A stretch of 64,000 nt of DNA from an uncultured Bacteroidia bacterium. Its GTDB lineage: Bacteria > Bacteroidota > Bacteroidia > Bacteroidales > Prolixibacteraceae. Below the pieces are notes generated by a model, which was given only the letters and a program-made list of their open reading frames with translations, was not told where the DNA came from and ran no database searches. Shown here piece after piece: positions 45,129 through 54,522 of this stretch (its first letter is position 1; the number at the start of each line of letters is the position of its first letter). The stretch is from positions 1-64,000 of the forward strand of contig CAIUUO010000123.1 of the NCBI GenBank assembly GCA_903902325.1, read 5' to 3'. Both the position numbers and the translations under genes were made by a program.

Positions 45129-45551
45129 TTAGTTGTCCAAAGGTTTGTTAAGCAAATCTTTTTTTAGTTCACCCCAATAGCAGAGCATCTTGGAAAGATT
45201 TTGCCTATTGAGTGGTTTGGATAAATAGTCGCTCATGCCGAAAAGTTGGCAATTTGCCTTTTCATTTGGTACTGCACTCGCAGTCAAGGCGATAATGACA
45301 GGTGCATCTGGTCCCATTTTCTCAACGATTATTTTGCTTGCTTCGTATCCATCCATTTCAGGCATTTGAATATCCATGAAAACCAGATCATATTTTTTCC
45401 TTTCCACAGCTTTCCATGCTTCAACCCCATTTACCACAAGATCCGTTTTGTATCCTAAAATTTCAAATAGTTTCCTGATCAGCGTCTGATTGATGAAATT
45501 ATCTTCCACAATAAGAATTTCAAAAGGATATTTTGCCGACAATGACTTCAT
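45129..45551 (-). CDS. Stand-alone response-regulator receiver protein
   Basis: 140 residues with a single receiver domain. Acid pocket E16-D17, phosphoacceptor Asp60 in LVFMDIQMPEMDGYEAS, Thr/Ser in ALTASA and Lys in YLSKPLN are all intact. The ALTASA and LSKPL forms are typical of receiver domains from hybrid kinases. There is no output domain. It lies in the middle of the polysaccharide cluster, between the polymerase and glycosyltransferase genes, and may exchange phosphate with the HPt protein at 25382-25729. Confidence 0.9.
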   Translation of the reverse strand: MKSLSAKYPFEILIVEDNFINQTLIRKLFEILGYKTDLVVNGVEAWKAVERKKYDLVFMDIQMPEMDGYEASKIIVEKMGPDAPVIIALTASAVPNEKANCQLFGMSDYLSKPLNRQNLSKMLCYWGELKKDLLNKPLDN

Positions 45552-45579
45552 ATTGTATTATTTTCCATCATGTTGTTGT

Positions 45580-47091
45580 TTACTTCGAATTATCCGGATA
45601 ACCAATTGAAAGGCTGTTGACGGCTAATTCGTCTGGTTTTTCAAATAATAATTTGTCAAATTTTTCTGAACTTAACATAAAAGCCATTGAAATATAGATG
45701 AGTATGCTTGTCGGCATGGATCCAAGTACCTGATTGCCATAGGATGCGACCATAATTCCGAACATTCCGGAAGTCAGCGCTGCTATTTCTATTTTCAATA
45801 TGGGATCCCGTATCCTGAACATAACCAACCAGGATGATTTGCCAATAATGTAAAAGAGAATAAGAAGATGAAGGATAAGTCCAATAATTCCTTCTTCGGC
45901 CCAAATCATGACATACCAACTGTCAGTAGGTATATTCGAAAGAAATGCATTCGGCAGAAAACGCTGTGCTTTTACTCCAGCCTGACCTAATCCTCCTCCA
46001 AAAGGTCGTGATGCCAGAAATATTTTTAATTTTTGCTGATTTTCGAGCCTTACCTGTAGCGAAGGATCATTAAAGTCAAAAGCTGATCTGGTTCTTCTGA
46101 TATATGGGTTACTCTGCCCGATGTTGGTGAATTTGAAGAAACCGACGATCATAATCAGGAAGAGAATTCCCGAAAGAGTAATGAGAAATTTTTTTCTTAA
46201 TACAATCAATGCGGCAAATCCTGCCAGAGGTACAGCGATGGCTCCCCTGGTACCTGATAGAATCATGCCATAAAACCCAAGAATTGCTATGGAAGCAAAG
46301 AATACCTTACTCCATTTCTCTTTTCGAGTGAAGAATAATAATCCTGCAACAAATGCTGAATAGGCCTGGTTGGCACCAAACTGCCCTGCATCACTTAAAA
46401 ATGAAAAAATCCTCAATTGTCCGAAAATGATGTGAGTGACAGCGCCTCCCTCGTTAAGCCAAGTTTTCTCCCATGGGTCAACACCCAGAAAATTTTGGGC
46501 GATTCCTTTGAGCGAAACCAAAATTGAAAATATACCCCATACATAAAAGAAATTATTCAAATGTCTGTTGGTATTCATCAATATCAAAGCGAGCGGTACG
46601 ATCAGCAGCATGTAAAATGAAATACTCCTCATACCATTGATCCATGCGCTGTAGCTTCCTAACTCTGGGTTGAAAAGTTCAAGCATGGCATAAGCAAACC
46701 AGATGATTGCCAGCCATGTAACATCCTTGTTGGCCAAAGACCAGTCAACCTTCTGATAAAATTGTTTGAAAAACAAGGAAACTAGCGTGAGGATCAGTAA
46801 ACCATCCATCATCAGACCAAATGGTAGACCATCAATGTATCGACTCAGTCCGTTGATTAAAAATGAAATGATTACGGCGGTGTACAATCCCAGAACAGGT
46901 CTTTGGAATAAGAATACAAGATAAATGAAAACAAACGGCAATAAAATCATAACAAGGCCAATTACCAAATTCAGAGTGCTTGCAAGCCATGCTGCTACTC
47001 CCAAAATGAGCAGAAGCAGCAAGATGTTCTTTGGCTGCAGGACCCGGTCTGAACCGACGATTTTTTCAAATGGGTTATTTATGCCTGACAT
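45580..47091 (-). CDS. O-antigen polymerase/ligase-like membrane protein (Wzy/WaaL type)
   Basis: 503 residues with about eleven or twelve membrane segments and one large loop (about 350-400, with RTRSAFDFNDPSLQVR and ASRPFGGGLGQAG). This layout and the loop with Arg residues are typical of Wzy polymerases and O-antigen ligases. In this cluster the polymerase role is more likely. It lies between the flippase and a receiver gene, with short gaps. Sequence alone does not distinguish polymerase from ligase. Confidence 0.85.
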   Translation of the reverse strand: MSGINNPFEKIVGSDRVLQPKNILLLLLILGVAAWLASTLNLVIGLVMILLPFVFIYLVFLFQRPVLGLYTAVIISFLINGLSRYIDGLPFGLMMDGLLILTLVSLFFKQFYQKVDWSLANKDVTWLAIIWFAYAMLELFNPELGSYSAWINGMRSISFYMLLIVPLALILMNTNRHLNNFFYVWGIFSILVSLKGIAQNFLGVDPWEKTWLNEGGAVTHIIFGQLRIFSFLSDAGQFGANQAYSAFVAGLLFFTRKEKWSKVFFASIAILGFYGMILSGTRGAIAVPLAGFAALIVLRKKFLITLSGILFLIMIVGFFKFTNIGQSNPYIRRTRSAFDFNDPSLQVRLENQQKLKIFLASRPFGGGLGQAGVKAQRFLPNAFLSNIPTDSWYVMIWAEEGIIGLILHLLILFYIIGKSSWLVMFRIRDPILKIEIAALTSGMFGIMVASYGNQVLGSMPTSILIYISMAFMLSSEKFDKLLFEKPDELAVNSLSIGYPDNSK

Positions 47092-47099
47092 TTCAAAAT

Positions 47100-48494
47100 T
47101 TAGAATTTATTTACTGTTTCACTTTGACCTTTTCGTTTGATGAGATGATCCTTTATTTTTCGAATCAAGGACCTGTAAAAGGATATTCCATGCCTGTTTA
47201 TCTGAAAAAACTCCAGATCCAATTCTTTATTCAGGAGATGAAAACCAATCCAGACACCTAGAGACGTAAAGAGAATAGACGTAACAGCAACCATCGACAA
47301 CGATTTGAAGACGAAAATTGCGATCAGATCGCCGATAATATTGGCAATCACCATATACAGAACTTTGATGAAATTTTTGTCCGGTCTGTTAACGCTGTCA
47401 AGACCAATACCAGTCATTCGGTCGATTGGAAGCAAAAGCCCGTAAATGGTAAATATTCGTACAATAGTGGCTGCATTGAAGCCAGTAACAGGATCGAGTC
47501 CTGCATATTGTTTACCCCCCAGAATAAGAACAAACAGATCTGCGAAAATGAATACGAAGATGCTAATGAATACAAAAAGTATGGTCATGGCTCCTGAGTA
47601 TGTATAGAATAATTCCTTCACTTCACTGATTTTTCCGTTCATACTTTCTTTGGACATTTTTGGAAAGGCCGTGGCCGCAAAACTTCGAAGAGGTATTTGT
47701 TGAAGCTCAGTCAGTCTCATTGGAATACTGTACAGCGCTACTGCTGCCGTTCCAAGCGGGCTCAGACTTATAATAAAAGCATCTGTACTTCTGAGCAAGT
47801 TGGTTCCTATCAACGTGAAAGTTGTATATTTCCCGAAATCCAGCAATGTTCCCGAAGATTTCCTTGTGGCTTTTACTATAAATTTCATTCCATCCCAACC
47901 ATTCAGAAAGCAATATCCGGATACGAATAGATCAATGATGATCCACGACAATACAATCTGAGTCAGGGTCATCTTCATAAACAGAAAGTTGATTATCACA
48001 ATTAAAAAGAAACTGCCGCTTTCCAGAATCCGGAGGAGCAGGATTTTGCCGAAGTGCTGATCAGATTGCATTACAACAATGGCATTATTGATAGGAAGAT
48101 TGACCAAGGCCATAAGGGGATACCATATGAAAAAAAGCTCATAGCCGGCGCGTCGGATAGGTTCGCTAAAGAAGTAATAACAAGTGAGAAGTATGGAACT
48201 GATAAAAAATGTTGCAATCAGACCAATCAGGGCATTGGAACCGATAAATTGATAACGTTCTTCGGAGCTTAACCCGGAAAGGTATCTAACTATTGCCGTA
48301 TTGGTAATCCCCAGTCTGAACATTTCTATAAAAGCAAAGGATGCTGTAAACAAAACCCATTTACCGAATTCTTCCATGGCAAAACTTCTGGCCAAAAGTG
48401 CGAAACCCGCAAAAGCAAAAAATGCGATTGCCAGGTTTCCTGCCAATGAAAGGAAGTTGTCCTCACGAACTATTTTTTTGACTAGATTTCTCAA
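47100..48494 (-). CDS. Polysaccharide flippase (Wzx/MATE-like)
   Basis: 464 residues with about twelve to fourteen membrane segments starting near 13 (FLSLAGNLAIAFFAFAGFAL). The N-terminal half has the charged GNLAIAFF and SFAMEEFGKWVLFTASFA pattern of polysaccharide transporters of the MOP superfamily. It would flip the lipid-linked repeat unit to the periplasm. It precedes the polymerase gene by 8 bases. Its presence with Wzy- and Wzc-like genes shows a Wzx/Wzy-dependent route. Confidence 0.9.
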   Translation of the reverse strand: MRNLVKKIVREDNFLSLAGNLAIAFFAFAGFALLARSFAMEEFGKWVLFTASFAFIEMFRLGITNTAIVRYLSGLSSEERYQFIGSNALIGLIATFFISSILLTCYYFFSEPIRRAGYELFFIWYPLMALVNLPINNAIVVMQSDQHFGKILLLRILESGSFFLIVIINFLFMKMTLTQIVLSWIIIDLFVSGYCFLNGWDGMKFIVKATRKSSGTLLDFGKYTTFTLIGTNLLRSTDAFIISLSPLGTAAVALYSIPMRLTELQQIPLRSFAATAFPKMSKESMNGKISEVKELFYTYSGAMTILFVFISIFVFIFADLFVLILGGKQYAGLDPVTGFNAATIVRIFTIYGLLLPIDRMTGIGLDSVNRPDKNFIKVLYMVIANIIGDLIAIFVFKSLSMVAVTSILFTSLGVWIGFHLLNKELDLEFFQINRHGISFYRSLIRKIKDHLIKRKGQSETVNKF

Positions 48495-48553
48495 TCAGAA
48501 GATTTTGAAATGGTTGAGTTTGTTTTTATGAAAGGTCTTGACATTTTCAATAA

Positions 48554-50944
48554 TCAACTGGTTTGATCGGAGAATTTGCCCAGTACTGACTCTACCACTG
48601 AAATATCCACTCCATTTAGTACGATATACGCCTTGTTGTCTGTGAATTTCGTGAATCTGTCAAGTGCCCCCTGGTCTGCTTCGGTCCAGGTCCTGTTGGA
48701 ACGGCAAACCAAAATTGAAAGGTCTGAATTGGTAAGCAAAGCAACAGGATAGGAATTGTACATGATTGGAGGTAATTCAATCAGAACTAAATCGGGTGTA
48801 TAAGTCAAAGTGTAACTATTCTGACTCAGGATATCCTGATAATTTGAGGCAGACAGGAAGTTTCCGTTGACGGCGAAGCGAATCAGTTCAAATTTTCTGA
48901 ATTCATCTTTGGTTTCTGTCAAAAGCGTTTTCCCATTGCCAATCAGCATGGAAGGGGATCCTATGTTTACGTTTTGAGAAGAACTCTTTTTCTGTTCAGT
49001 TGGTTGAGAAGTGGATAAACCTGTTTGGTCAACGTTTCCATTTTCCATTGCTTTGATGTTTCTTAACAGGTCATGATCGTAACATAGTACCAGAACCTTT
49101 TTTCCCTGATCCCCAAATTTCTGAGCCAGGTTGGCAATAACGACAGATTTTCCTTCTGTTTGCAACGTGCTGAAAAACAATAGTGTCTTCGTCTTGTTCG
49201 ATGTATTTTTCTCCTTCAGATACATTTCAATGTATTGTACCATCACATCGAACAAGCGGTTTACCATGAAAGGCAATTTTTTATAACTCTTTCCAGGCAG
49301 GATTTTTGGAATGACACCAATGACAGGTTGTTTAATAATAACTGTAGCTGTTGACTGATTTTTAATTGAATTGTCTAAAATTTCCAATAAAAATATATAG
49401 GTAAGAACAATCATCAATCCGATCATTGCAGCCAGGACTATCATGATTTTCCGTTTGGTTGGGATCGGTGACAATGGGAAATAGGGTTCATCAAAGATTT
49501 TGATGTTTGATGATAATTCATTATCCTGCATTTTAATCTTGGCCTGATCCAGGGAATGAAGAATGTCAAGATACCTTTGTTCGGTGACAGATATCTCCCG
49601 CTCTATTTTTTTTATCTCTGAACCGGCAGGCGCAAACTCAGAATATTCCTTTTGTTGCTCTTTTATTCGCTGCGAAAGAACACCAATGCTTGCTTTCAGA
49701 CTCTCTGACTCGACAACATTATCGATCCAGTCTTTCAATATGGTTGAGACGGGCAATCCCTCCGTGGTTGTACCGGATGCAGACAATTGTGTGGCAGAAA
49801 GTCTGATGTCGTTTTTCAGTTGGTCGGACAGCTTCCTGAGATTTGCCAATCTTTGCGCATTGTACGGATCAGAAGAACCTACAGTTTCGAGGGTGGCAAT
49901 CTGATAATTCAAATCACCAAGTTGATTCCTTTTATCAAACAGCAACGAATTTTGAAGTTGAACCTGACGCTGAGATCCAAGTTTCTCTTCAAGCCGTTTA
50001 ATGACTGCTTCCACTCCGGCCAGTTTTGTTCTTTTATTGTTGTATTCATCTGAAAGGTTTTCCTTGGCAACGGCAACGGCTTTGCTTTGTTCCCCGTAGT
50101 TGATTATTTTATTGCTATTGTTGAATTCCAGCAATTTGTTTTCTGCAATTTTCAGATTTGCAGACGCTTCTTTAAGTTGGTCGTCAAAATATTTTATCAC
50201 TGCATCGGATCTGTTTTCTGCGATACGCTTATAATTTTTTATACAGACGTCTGCGTAAATTGCAAGTGTTTGCTGTGTAATGGCAGGGTCGTCATTTTCG
50301 TATCTGATTTTTATCAGGTCGCTGTTTTCAAGCCTCTTAACTGTGATGTTTGATATGGCATTGATGGAATAATGAGGATGTTCGTAATTCAACAGTTTGT
50401 AAACAAAATTAGTGTCACTGCTTAACATCAGGGTATTCAGTTTTGAAACTGTTTGTTCAAATTCTGCAGAATCAATCGATACCGGTAAGTTCGAGCCTAA
50501 GGGGCTTGGAGAATTCAGGGATGCGAAATTATTCCTGACAGAATTGTTTAACAGGATATTTGATTTGACAACCAGCGCTTTAACATAAGCTGGTGTGATC
50601 CTGTTGATTTCATCATACGACTTAACTGAAAAAAAACGTGGATTGTTTCTGGCCAGCATCAGGTGCTGGGACAGAAGCCTAAGACAGACTTCCTGCTGCG
50701 TTTCGCGTGAATTAGTTACACTGATCAGGTTGTCGAAGGCAGTATTGACAGTGAAGTAGTTGGATGATTTACTCATATCGACAGTAGAATTGGAAGTAAA
50801 TCCAGTATACAAGGTAGTTTCTGAACCATACTTATAGGCAGGATTTCTGGTCAGAATGAAGACAATCGATGCCAGCAGTACTGGAGCAAGGACGATTATG
50901 GCTATATGTTTTCTCAGAATTCTGAGGATATCTGTCAATTTCAT
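48554..50944 (-). CDS. Wzc-like chain-length/co-polymerase protein with degenerate ATPase
   Basis: 796 residues. N-terminal Wzz domain with a membrane segment near 13-33, a long coiled coil (about 240-480), a second membrane segment near 500-525, then a cytoplasmic P-loop domain. The Walker A region (TLQTEGKSVVIANLA, near 598) keeps GKS but lacks the usual first Gly. The A-prime motif is VLCYDHDLLR, and Walker B reads LIELPP instead of IDTPP. The C-terminus (after LNGVDIS) has no cluster of tyrosines. The domain may therefore not be an active tyrosine kinase. Its gene lies 1 base after the TolC-like gene. Confidence 0.88.
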   Translation of the reverse strand: MKLTDILRILRKHIAIIVLAPVLLASIVFILTRNPAYKYGSETTLYTGFTSNSTVDMSKSSNYFTVNTAFDNLISVTNSRETQQEVCLRLLSQHLMLARNNPRFFSVKSYDEINRITPAYVKALVVKSNILLNNSVRNNFASLNSPSPLGSNLPVSIDSAEFEQTVSKLNTLMLSSDTNFVYKLLNYEHPHYSINAISNITVKRLENSDLIKIRYENDDPAITQQTLAIYADVCIKNYKRIAENRSDAVIKYFDDQLKEASANLKIAENKLLEFNNSNKIINYGEQSKAVAVAKENLSDEYNNKRTKLAGVEAVIKRLEEKLGSQRQVQLQNSLLFDKRNQLGDLNYQIATLETVGSSDPYNAQRLANLRKLSDQLKNDIRLSATQLSASGTTTEGLPVSTILKDWIDNVVESESLKASIGVLSQRIKEQQKEYSEFAPAGSEIKKIEREISVTEQRYLDILHSLDQAKIKMQDNELSSNIKIFDEPYFPLSPIPTKRKIMIVLAAMIGLMIVLTYIFLLEILDNSIKNQSTATVIIKQPVIGVIPKILPGKSYKKLPFMVNRLFDVMVQYIEMYLKEKNTSNKTKTLLFFSTLQTEGKSVVIANLAQKFGDQGKKVLVLCYDHDLLRNIKAMENGNVDQTGLSTSQPTEQKKSSSQNVNIGSPSMLIGNGKTLLTETKDEFRKFELIRFAVNGNFLSASNYQDILSQNSYTLTYTPDLVLIELPPIMYNSYPVALLTNSDLSILVCRSNRTWTEADQGALDRFTKFTDNKAYIVLNGVDISVVESVLGKFSDQTS

Positions 50945-50945
50945 A

Positions 50946-51704
50946 TTAGTTCTTGATTGAATTGTATACGTTAAATTTAATTCCTACGATTTCCTGAAGA
51001 ATCAGGTAGGAGGTATTGAATTCTACCTTGGTTGTCTGAAAATCTGACTCAGCCATGGACAAAACTTCTGCCATCCGGGAGTATTCGGTCACGGTTACCG
51101 CACCACTATGATAATCTTTCTCGCAAATGTCCATATTATATCTTTGGATTTCAAGATGTTTGGCTTTTATTTTCATTAGCCTGTGTCTTAAAATAACCTC
51201 GTTGTATTGTCTGATTACCAATTGCCGGAGTTCATTCCGTTGTACATCAGCCATGTTTTTGGCCTGGTCAAGTTGCATTTTAGCGGTCTTAACCTGATGT
51301 TTCCGATTGAAAATTTCATCAAAAGGCAATCTGACGAAGGCTCCAACTCCATAATTTAATTCGGTGGTTAAAGTGGAAGTTACATCCGGAGACTGACCTC
51401 CAGTAGTGTAGTTGTTGAAATTGTTGAATGTTCCGTATCGGATATCAGTTTGAAATCCGACGTTCCTGGTCCACTGGGTCTGATTGGTCTTCAGGTTTTC
51501 CTGATTGATAATTTTTTGGTTATCCCTGAATTTCACATATGGATTGTAGTGTAATGCAGAATCGATCAATACGCTCAGCGGAGGTAATTCAGATTCTATA
51601 TCACCTTTCAGTAAATCAAATGATTTTGATTCCTGTGATTGGACCGAAAAATGGAATGCCAGTAGGGTGACAACCATTAAAAAATTTTGAAGAAGACATT
51701 TCAT
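50946..51704 (-). CDS. Short TolC-like outer-membrane protein
   Basis: 252 residues from the ATG at 51704 (MKCLLQNFLMVVTLLAFHFS), a signal peptide. The body is helical with coiled-coil pattern (KTAKMQLDQAKNMADVQRNE, RQYNEVILRHRLMKIKAKHLE) and carries the TolC-type start PPLSVLIDSALHYNPYV. It is about half as long as a TolC protomer, with only one OEP-type repeat. It lies 1 base from the Wzc-like gene. No Wza-type export lipoprotein is in the cluster, so this protein may take part in moving the polymer across the outer membrane. Confidence 0.82.
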   Translation of the reverse strand: MKCLLQNFLMVVTLLAFHFSVQSQESKSFDLLKGDIESELPPLSVLIDSALHYNPYVKFRDNQKIINQENLKTNQTQWTRNVGFQTDIRYGTFNNFNNYTTGGQSPDVTSTLTTELNYGVGAFVRLPFDEIFNRKHQVKTAKMQLDQAKNMADVQRNELRQLVIRQYNEVILRHRLMKIKAKHLEIQRYNMDICEKDYHSGAVTVTEYSRMAEVLSMAESDFQTTKVEFNTSYLILQEIVGIKFNVYNSIKN

Positions 51705-51797
51705 AGCTAACTGTTTATTTGCTTTGCTTTTATACTTACATTTTTTCAAAAGGTTTGTAGAAATTGATTTTCATCCAATTGAGCTCTTTAAGAATAC

Positions 51798-53003
51798 TTA
51801 AACTGTGTTTTTTTGAAACATGGCAGGTATCGTTCTTCCTATTAGTCTCAGGTCATACCAAAATGAATATTTGTTTCCAATAAAGTGATCCGCATATTCA
51901 TTATCCAATTTCATCCTCTCCTCCTCAGACATATTGCCACCTCTGCCACGAAGTTCGACCTGCCACAATCCTGTAATTCCAGCCGGAGCCAGAAATCGTT
52001 TGGAGGCGTGCCCCCGTGTCAGTAATTCTGCCTCGTACACGGGAAGTGGTCTGTTACCTACAATCGACATATCACCCTTGATGACATTGATTAACTGTGG
52101 CAACTCATCAATACTAGTATTCCTTATAAATTTTCCAACTCTTGTAATCCGTGGATCGTCAGCAATCTTAATAAAAGCGGATTTTGTTTTTGCAACTTCT
52201 CGTTTCTGTGCATGGTACCAGTAATCACAAATGGTATGATTATCTATGTGCATGATGGGAGAACAACTTCTATCAAAAGGCAATCTGGCACAAACCGGAC
52301 AAGGAATTGAAAAATCAATTTCAGCTTGTTGGGTAGTGGAAGCATACTGATTTTTGTTCTTTGCCAATTTTTTCAACTCTAAATCTGCACCTGTCTTCAT
52401 GGAACGCAACTTATAAAAATCAAAAGTTTCCCTTCCGACTCTTTTCGATGTGTAGTAAATTTTCCCTTTCGATTCAAACAAGATGGCCATGGCAACTATC
52501 AGCAGAACCGGCGACAGAACAAGTAAAGCGGAAATTGCTACAAATAAATCAAACATCCGTTTCGATAAAGGCATCTCATATTTAATATCCTGTTTTTTTA
52601 ACTGATAATAAGATGATACAGAATATTTATTTCTATAATTCACAAGAAACCTGATCCGACTGATCATGCTCTCTTCAGAAGGCAGCGGCAGAATAAATAA
52701 ATCATCAATCAGCGTGTTAAAGGCAGTCTTGAATACTTCCTCCTTGAATTCGTGGGCAATTAGAATAAAAGATACCCTGTCAAATTCAGGTCTTCCCCTT
52801 AACCACTCATGCATCTCAAAGCCATTACCTCCTGACAGATTAATCTCGGATATTACTGCATCCGGCTTCTGACCTGATTTGAGATAATTTGTCGCTTCAA
52901 GGGCATTCGGACAATGCTTTACATTTATTTCCGGATGATTAACCAACCCTCTCAGGTTTTTGGATAATCTGCCAATGAACAATATGTTTAATTTTTCCTC
53001 CAT
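51798..53003 (-). CDS. Pseudo-receiver fused to an initiating sugar-1-phosphate transferase
   Basis: 401 residues. Residues 1-125 have the receiver fold, but the phosphoacceptor is Glu53 (VISEINL), the acid pocket is lost (FIGRL), and Thr and Lys are replaced (ILIAHE, FILPLP). After one membrane segment (about 155-180) comes a bacterial sugar transferase of the WcaJ/WbaP/ExoY type: [41 protein letters not shown] and GITGLWQV. It attaches the first sugar phosphate to undecaprenyl phosphate. An insertion (about 234-265) carries CPVC, C and C residues plus His, a possible zinc site. The receiver gene is 54 bases upstream. The fusion suggests control of the first step by a signal, perhaps through protein contact. 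Confidence 0.88.
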   Translation of the reverse strand: MEEKLNILFIGRLSKNLRGLVNHPEINVKHCPNALEATNYLKSGQKPDAVISEINLSGGNGFEMHEWLRGRPEFDRVSFILIAHEFKEEVFKTAFNTLIDDLFILPLPSEESMISRIRFLVNYRNKYSVSSYYQLKKQDIKYEMPLSKRMFDLFVAISALLVLSPVLLIVAMAILFESKGKIYYTSKRVGRETFDFYKLRSMKTGADLELKKLAKNKNQYASTTQQAEIDFSIPCPVCARLPFDRSCSPIMHIDNHTICDYWYHAQKREVAKTKSAFIKIADDPRITRVGKFIRNTSIDELPQLINVIKGDMSIVGNRPLPVYEAELLTRGHASKRFLAPAGITGLWQVELRGRGGNMSEEERMKLDNEYADHFIGNKYSFWYDLRLIGRTIPAMFQKNTV

Positions 53004-53057
53004 TTTTTCTTCGCTTTTTCAATTATGGCATCAATTTTTGATGGTACCAATTTGATA

Positions 53058-53444
53058 CTACCATTTTATGGCATAATGAACAGGGAACAAATTTTTGTTG
53101 ATAAGTTCTTCAAGCTCTTCCGGATTGAATGGCTTAGCCAGAAAATCCTGTGCTCCAAGCCGGTAACATTTTATTCTTTCTTTACTGCTTTCAACACCCG
53201 AAAGCATGATAATAGGCGTATGCTTGGTATATCCTCTTTGCCTGACCTTTTCCAGAAACAAATATCCATCCAAGTTGGGCATTTGCAAGTCGCAGATGAT
53301 CAGGTCAGGCAGGTTTCCCTCCAACCATTCCAATGCATCAAGACCATCACTCTTGCTTTCGACTTCATATTTTCTGGAAAGAAAATTCTCCAGAAGCAGC
53401 CGTATACTCTTTTCATCATCAATTATTAATATTTTGTGCTTCAT
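53058..53444 (-). CDS. Stand-alone response-regulator receiver protein, first gene of polysaccharide cluster
   Basis: 128 residues from the ATG at 53444 (MKHKILIIDDEKSIRLLLE). Intact receiver: acid pocket D9-D10, phosphoacceptor Asp52 in LIICDLQMPNLDGY, Ser in IIMLSGVESS, Lys in DFLAKPFNPEE. No output domain. As the first gene of the row it may report the state of the cluster or partner with the pseudo-receiver on the sugar transferase encoded next. A kinase is not in the window. Confidence 0.9.
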   Translation of the reverse strand: MKHKILIIDDEKSIRLLLENFLSRKYEVESKSDGLDALEWLEGNLPDLIICDLQMPNLDGYLFLEKVRQRGYTKHTPIIMLSGVESSKERIKCYRLGAQDFLAKPFNPEELEELINKNLFPVHYAIKW

Positions 53445-54522
53445 ATTATTTTTTTTCTGTATCAAAATCTTAGTTTCAACATTGATACTTATAGGATAAC
53501 CTCAATTAATGTAATATGTTCATTTCTAATCAGAAATTTTCAAATAATTCTATCTGTCAGGATTAAGACGATCAAATTCAATTCAGTATAGTTAAAATTG
53601 CATGAATGTCTACTTAATGAACAGTTCCATCTGCCAGCGATTCTTGTACATAAGTATTAAGATATCGATAATTTATAGGTTATTTTTTGTGATGAAATCC
53701 AGGCATTAACTGGATTTATCATCCATCTTTTAAATCCTGAACAAACAGAATCTCAAAGGACGTGCCAAACATTCCGCGAAATAGAAATGGGATATACTTC
53801 TGACCTCTAATTGGCTGAATCAGAATAAGAAAGAAAACTGTGAACCTCATTTAGGTGGAAAATTATGCCGTAAATTAGGTTGAGCAGCGCAAACAGAGAT
53901 TAGAATAACAACGCAGGTACGTGAAAATGCGTATTTGAAATTCTGTACATGTTTTCAACTATTTTCTTCCAGCCAATCCATGCTTTCTGCTATTGTCGGT
54001 ACTGAACAGGTATGACCTTCTTGAACTCACTGCATTGGCCTTAGCTCTTTGAAATTTTCACAATAAAAAATCATTTCAGGTAATAATCCGGGATAAAAAT
54101 TCATCTGACTTATTATTTAATGATGTACGTACGATCTGAATTTTAATAACATTTCCGAACAAAAATAGTATCAATAAAATGTAAAGTGTTAATTATAAAA
54201 TGAATACATGATCAATTATTGATTCTTTCAACTGCTATTTCCGGATATCCATATTTAATGCCAGTATTTTTTACTTCCATGAAGGCTTTTTATTACTTTA
54301 GAACCTGACTATTCAGGCTGGATCAACTAGAAATTTTCGTGGTTGAAAGCAACGATAATATTAGGAATTAGAAGTTAGAATCAAATCCATCAAACCAAAT
54401 TTCTTGTCAAATGAAATATCGGATAAATATTTTCAAATTACCAAATTCGCAGGCAAGCGGATGGGTATTGGCTACGACAATCTTCGATTCTTTGTAACAA
54501 TTTAAAAACAAGATCTATACAC
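53445..54522. other. 1.1-kb intergenic region between divergent units
   Basis: AT-rich sequence with no open frame that I can support on either strand and no tRNA. It should hold the promoter of the polysaccharide cluster (minus) and of the esterase gene (plus). The central part (about 53850-54060) has higher GC content and short broken frames and may be a decayed gene or mobile element, but I could not identify it. Confidence 0.4.

Noticed and set aside
53445-54522. tRNA or other structured RNA in the large gap
   Set aside because: I found no cloverleaf or conserved tRNA T-loop sequence on either strand.
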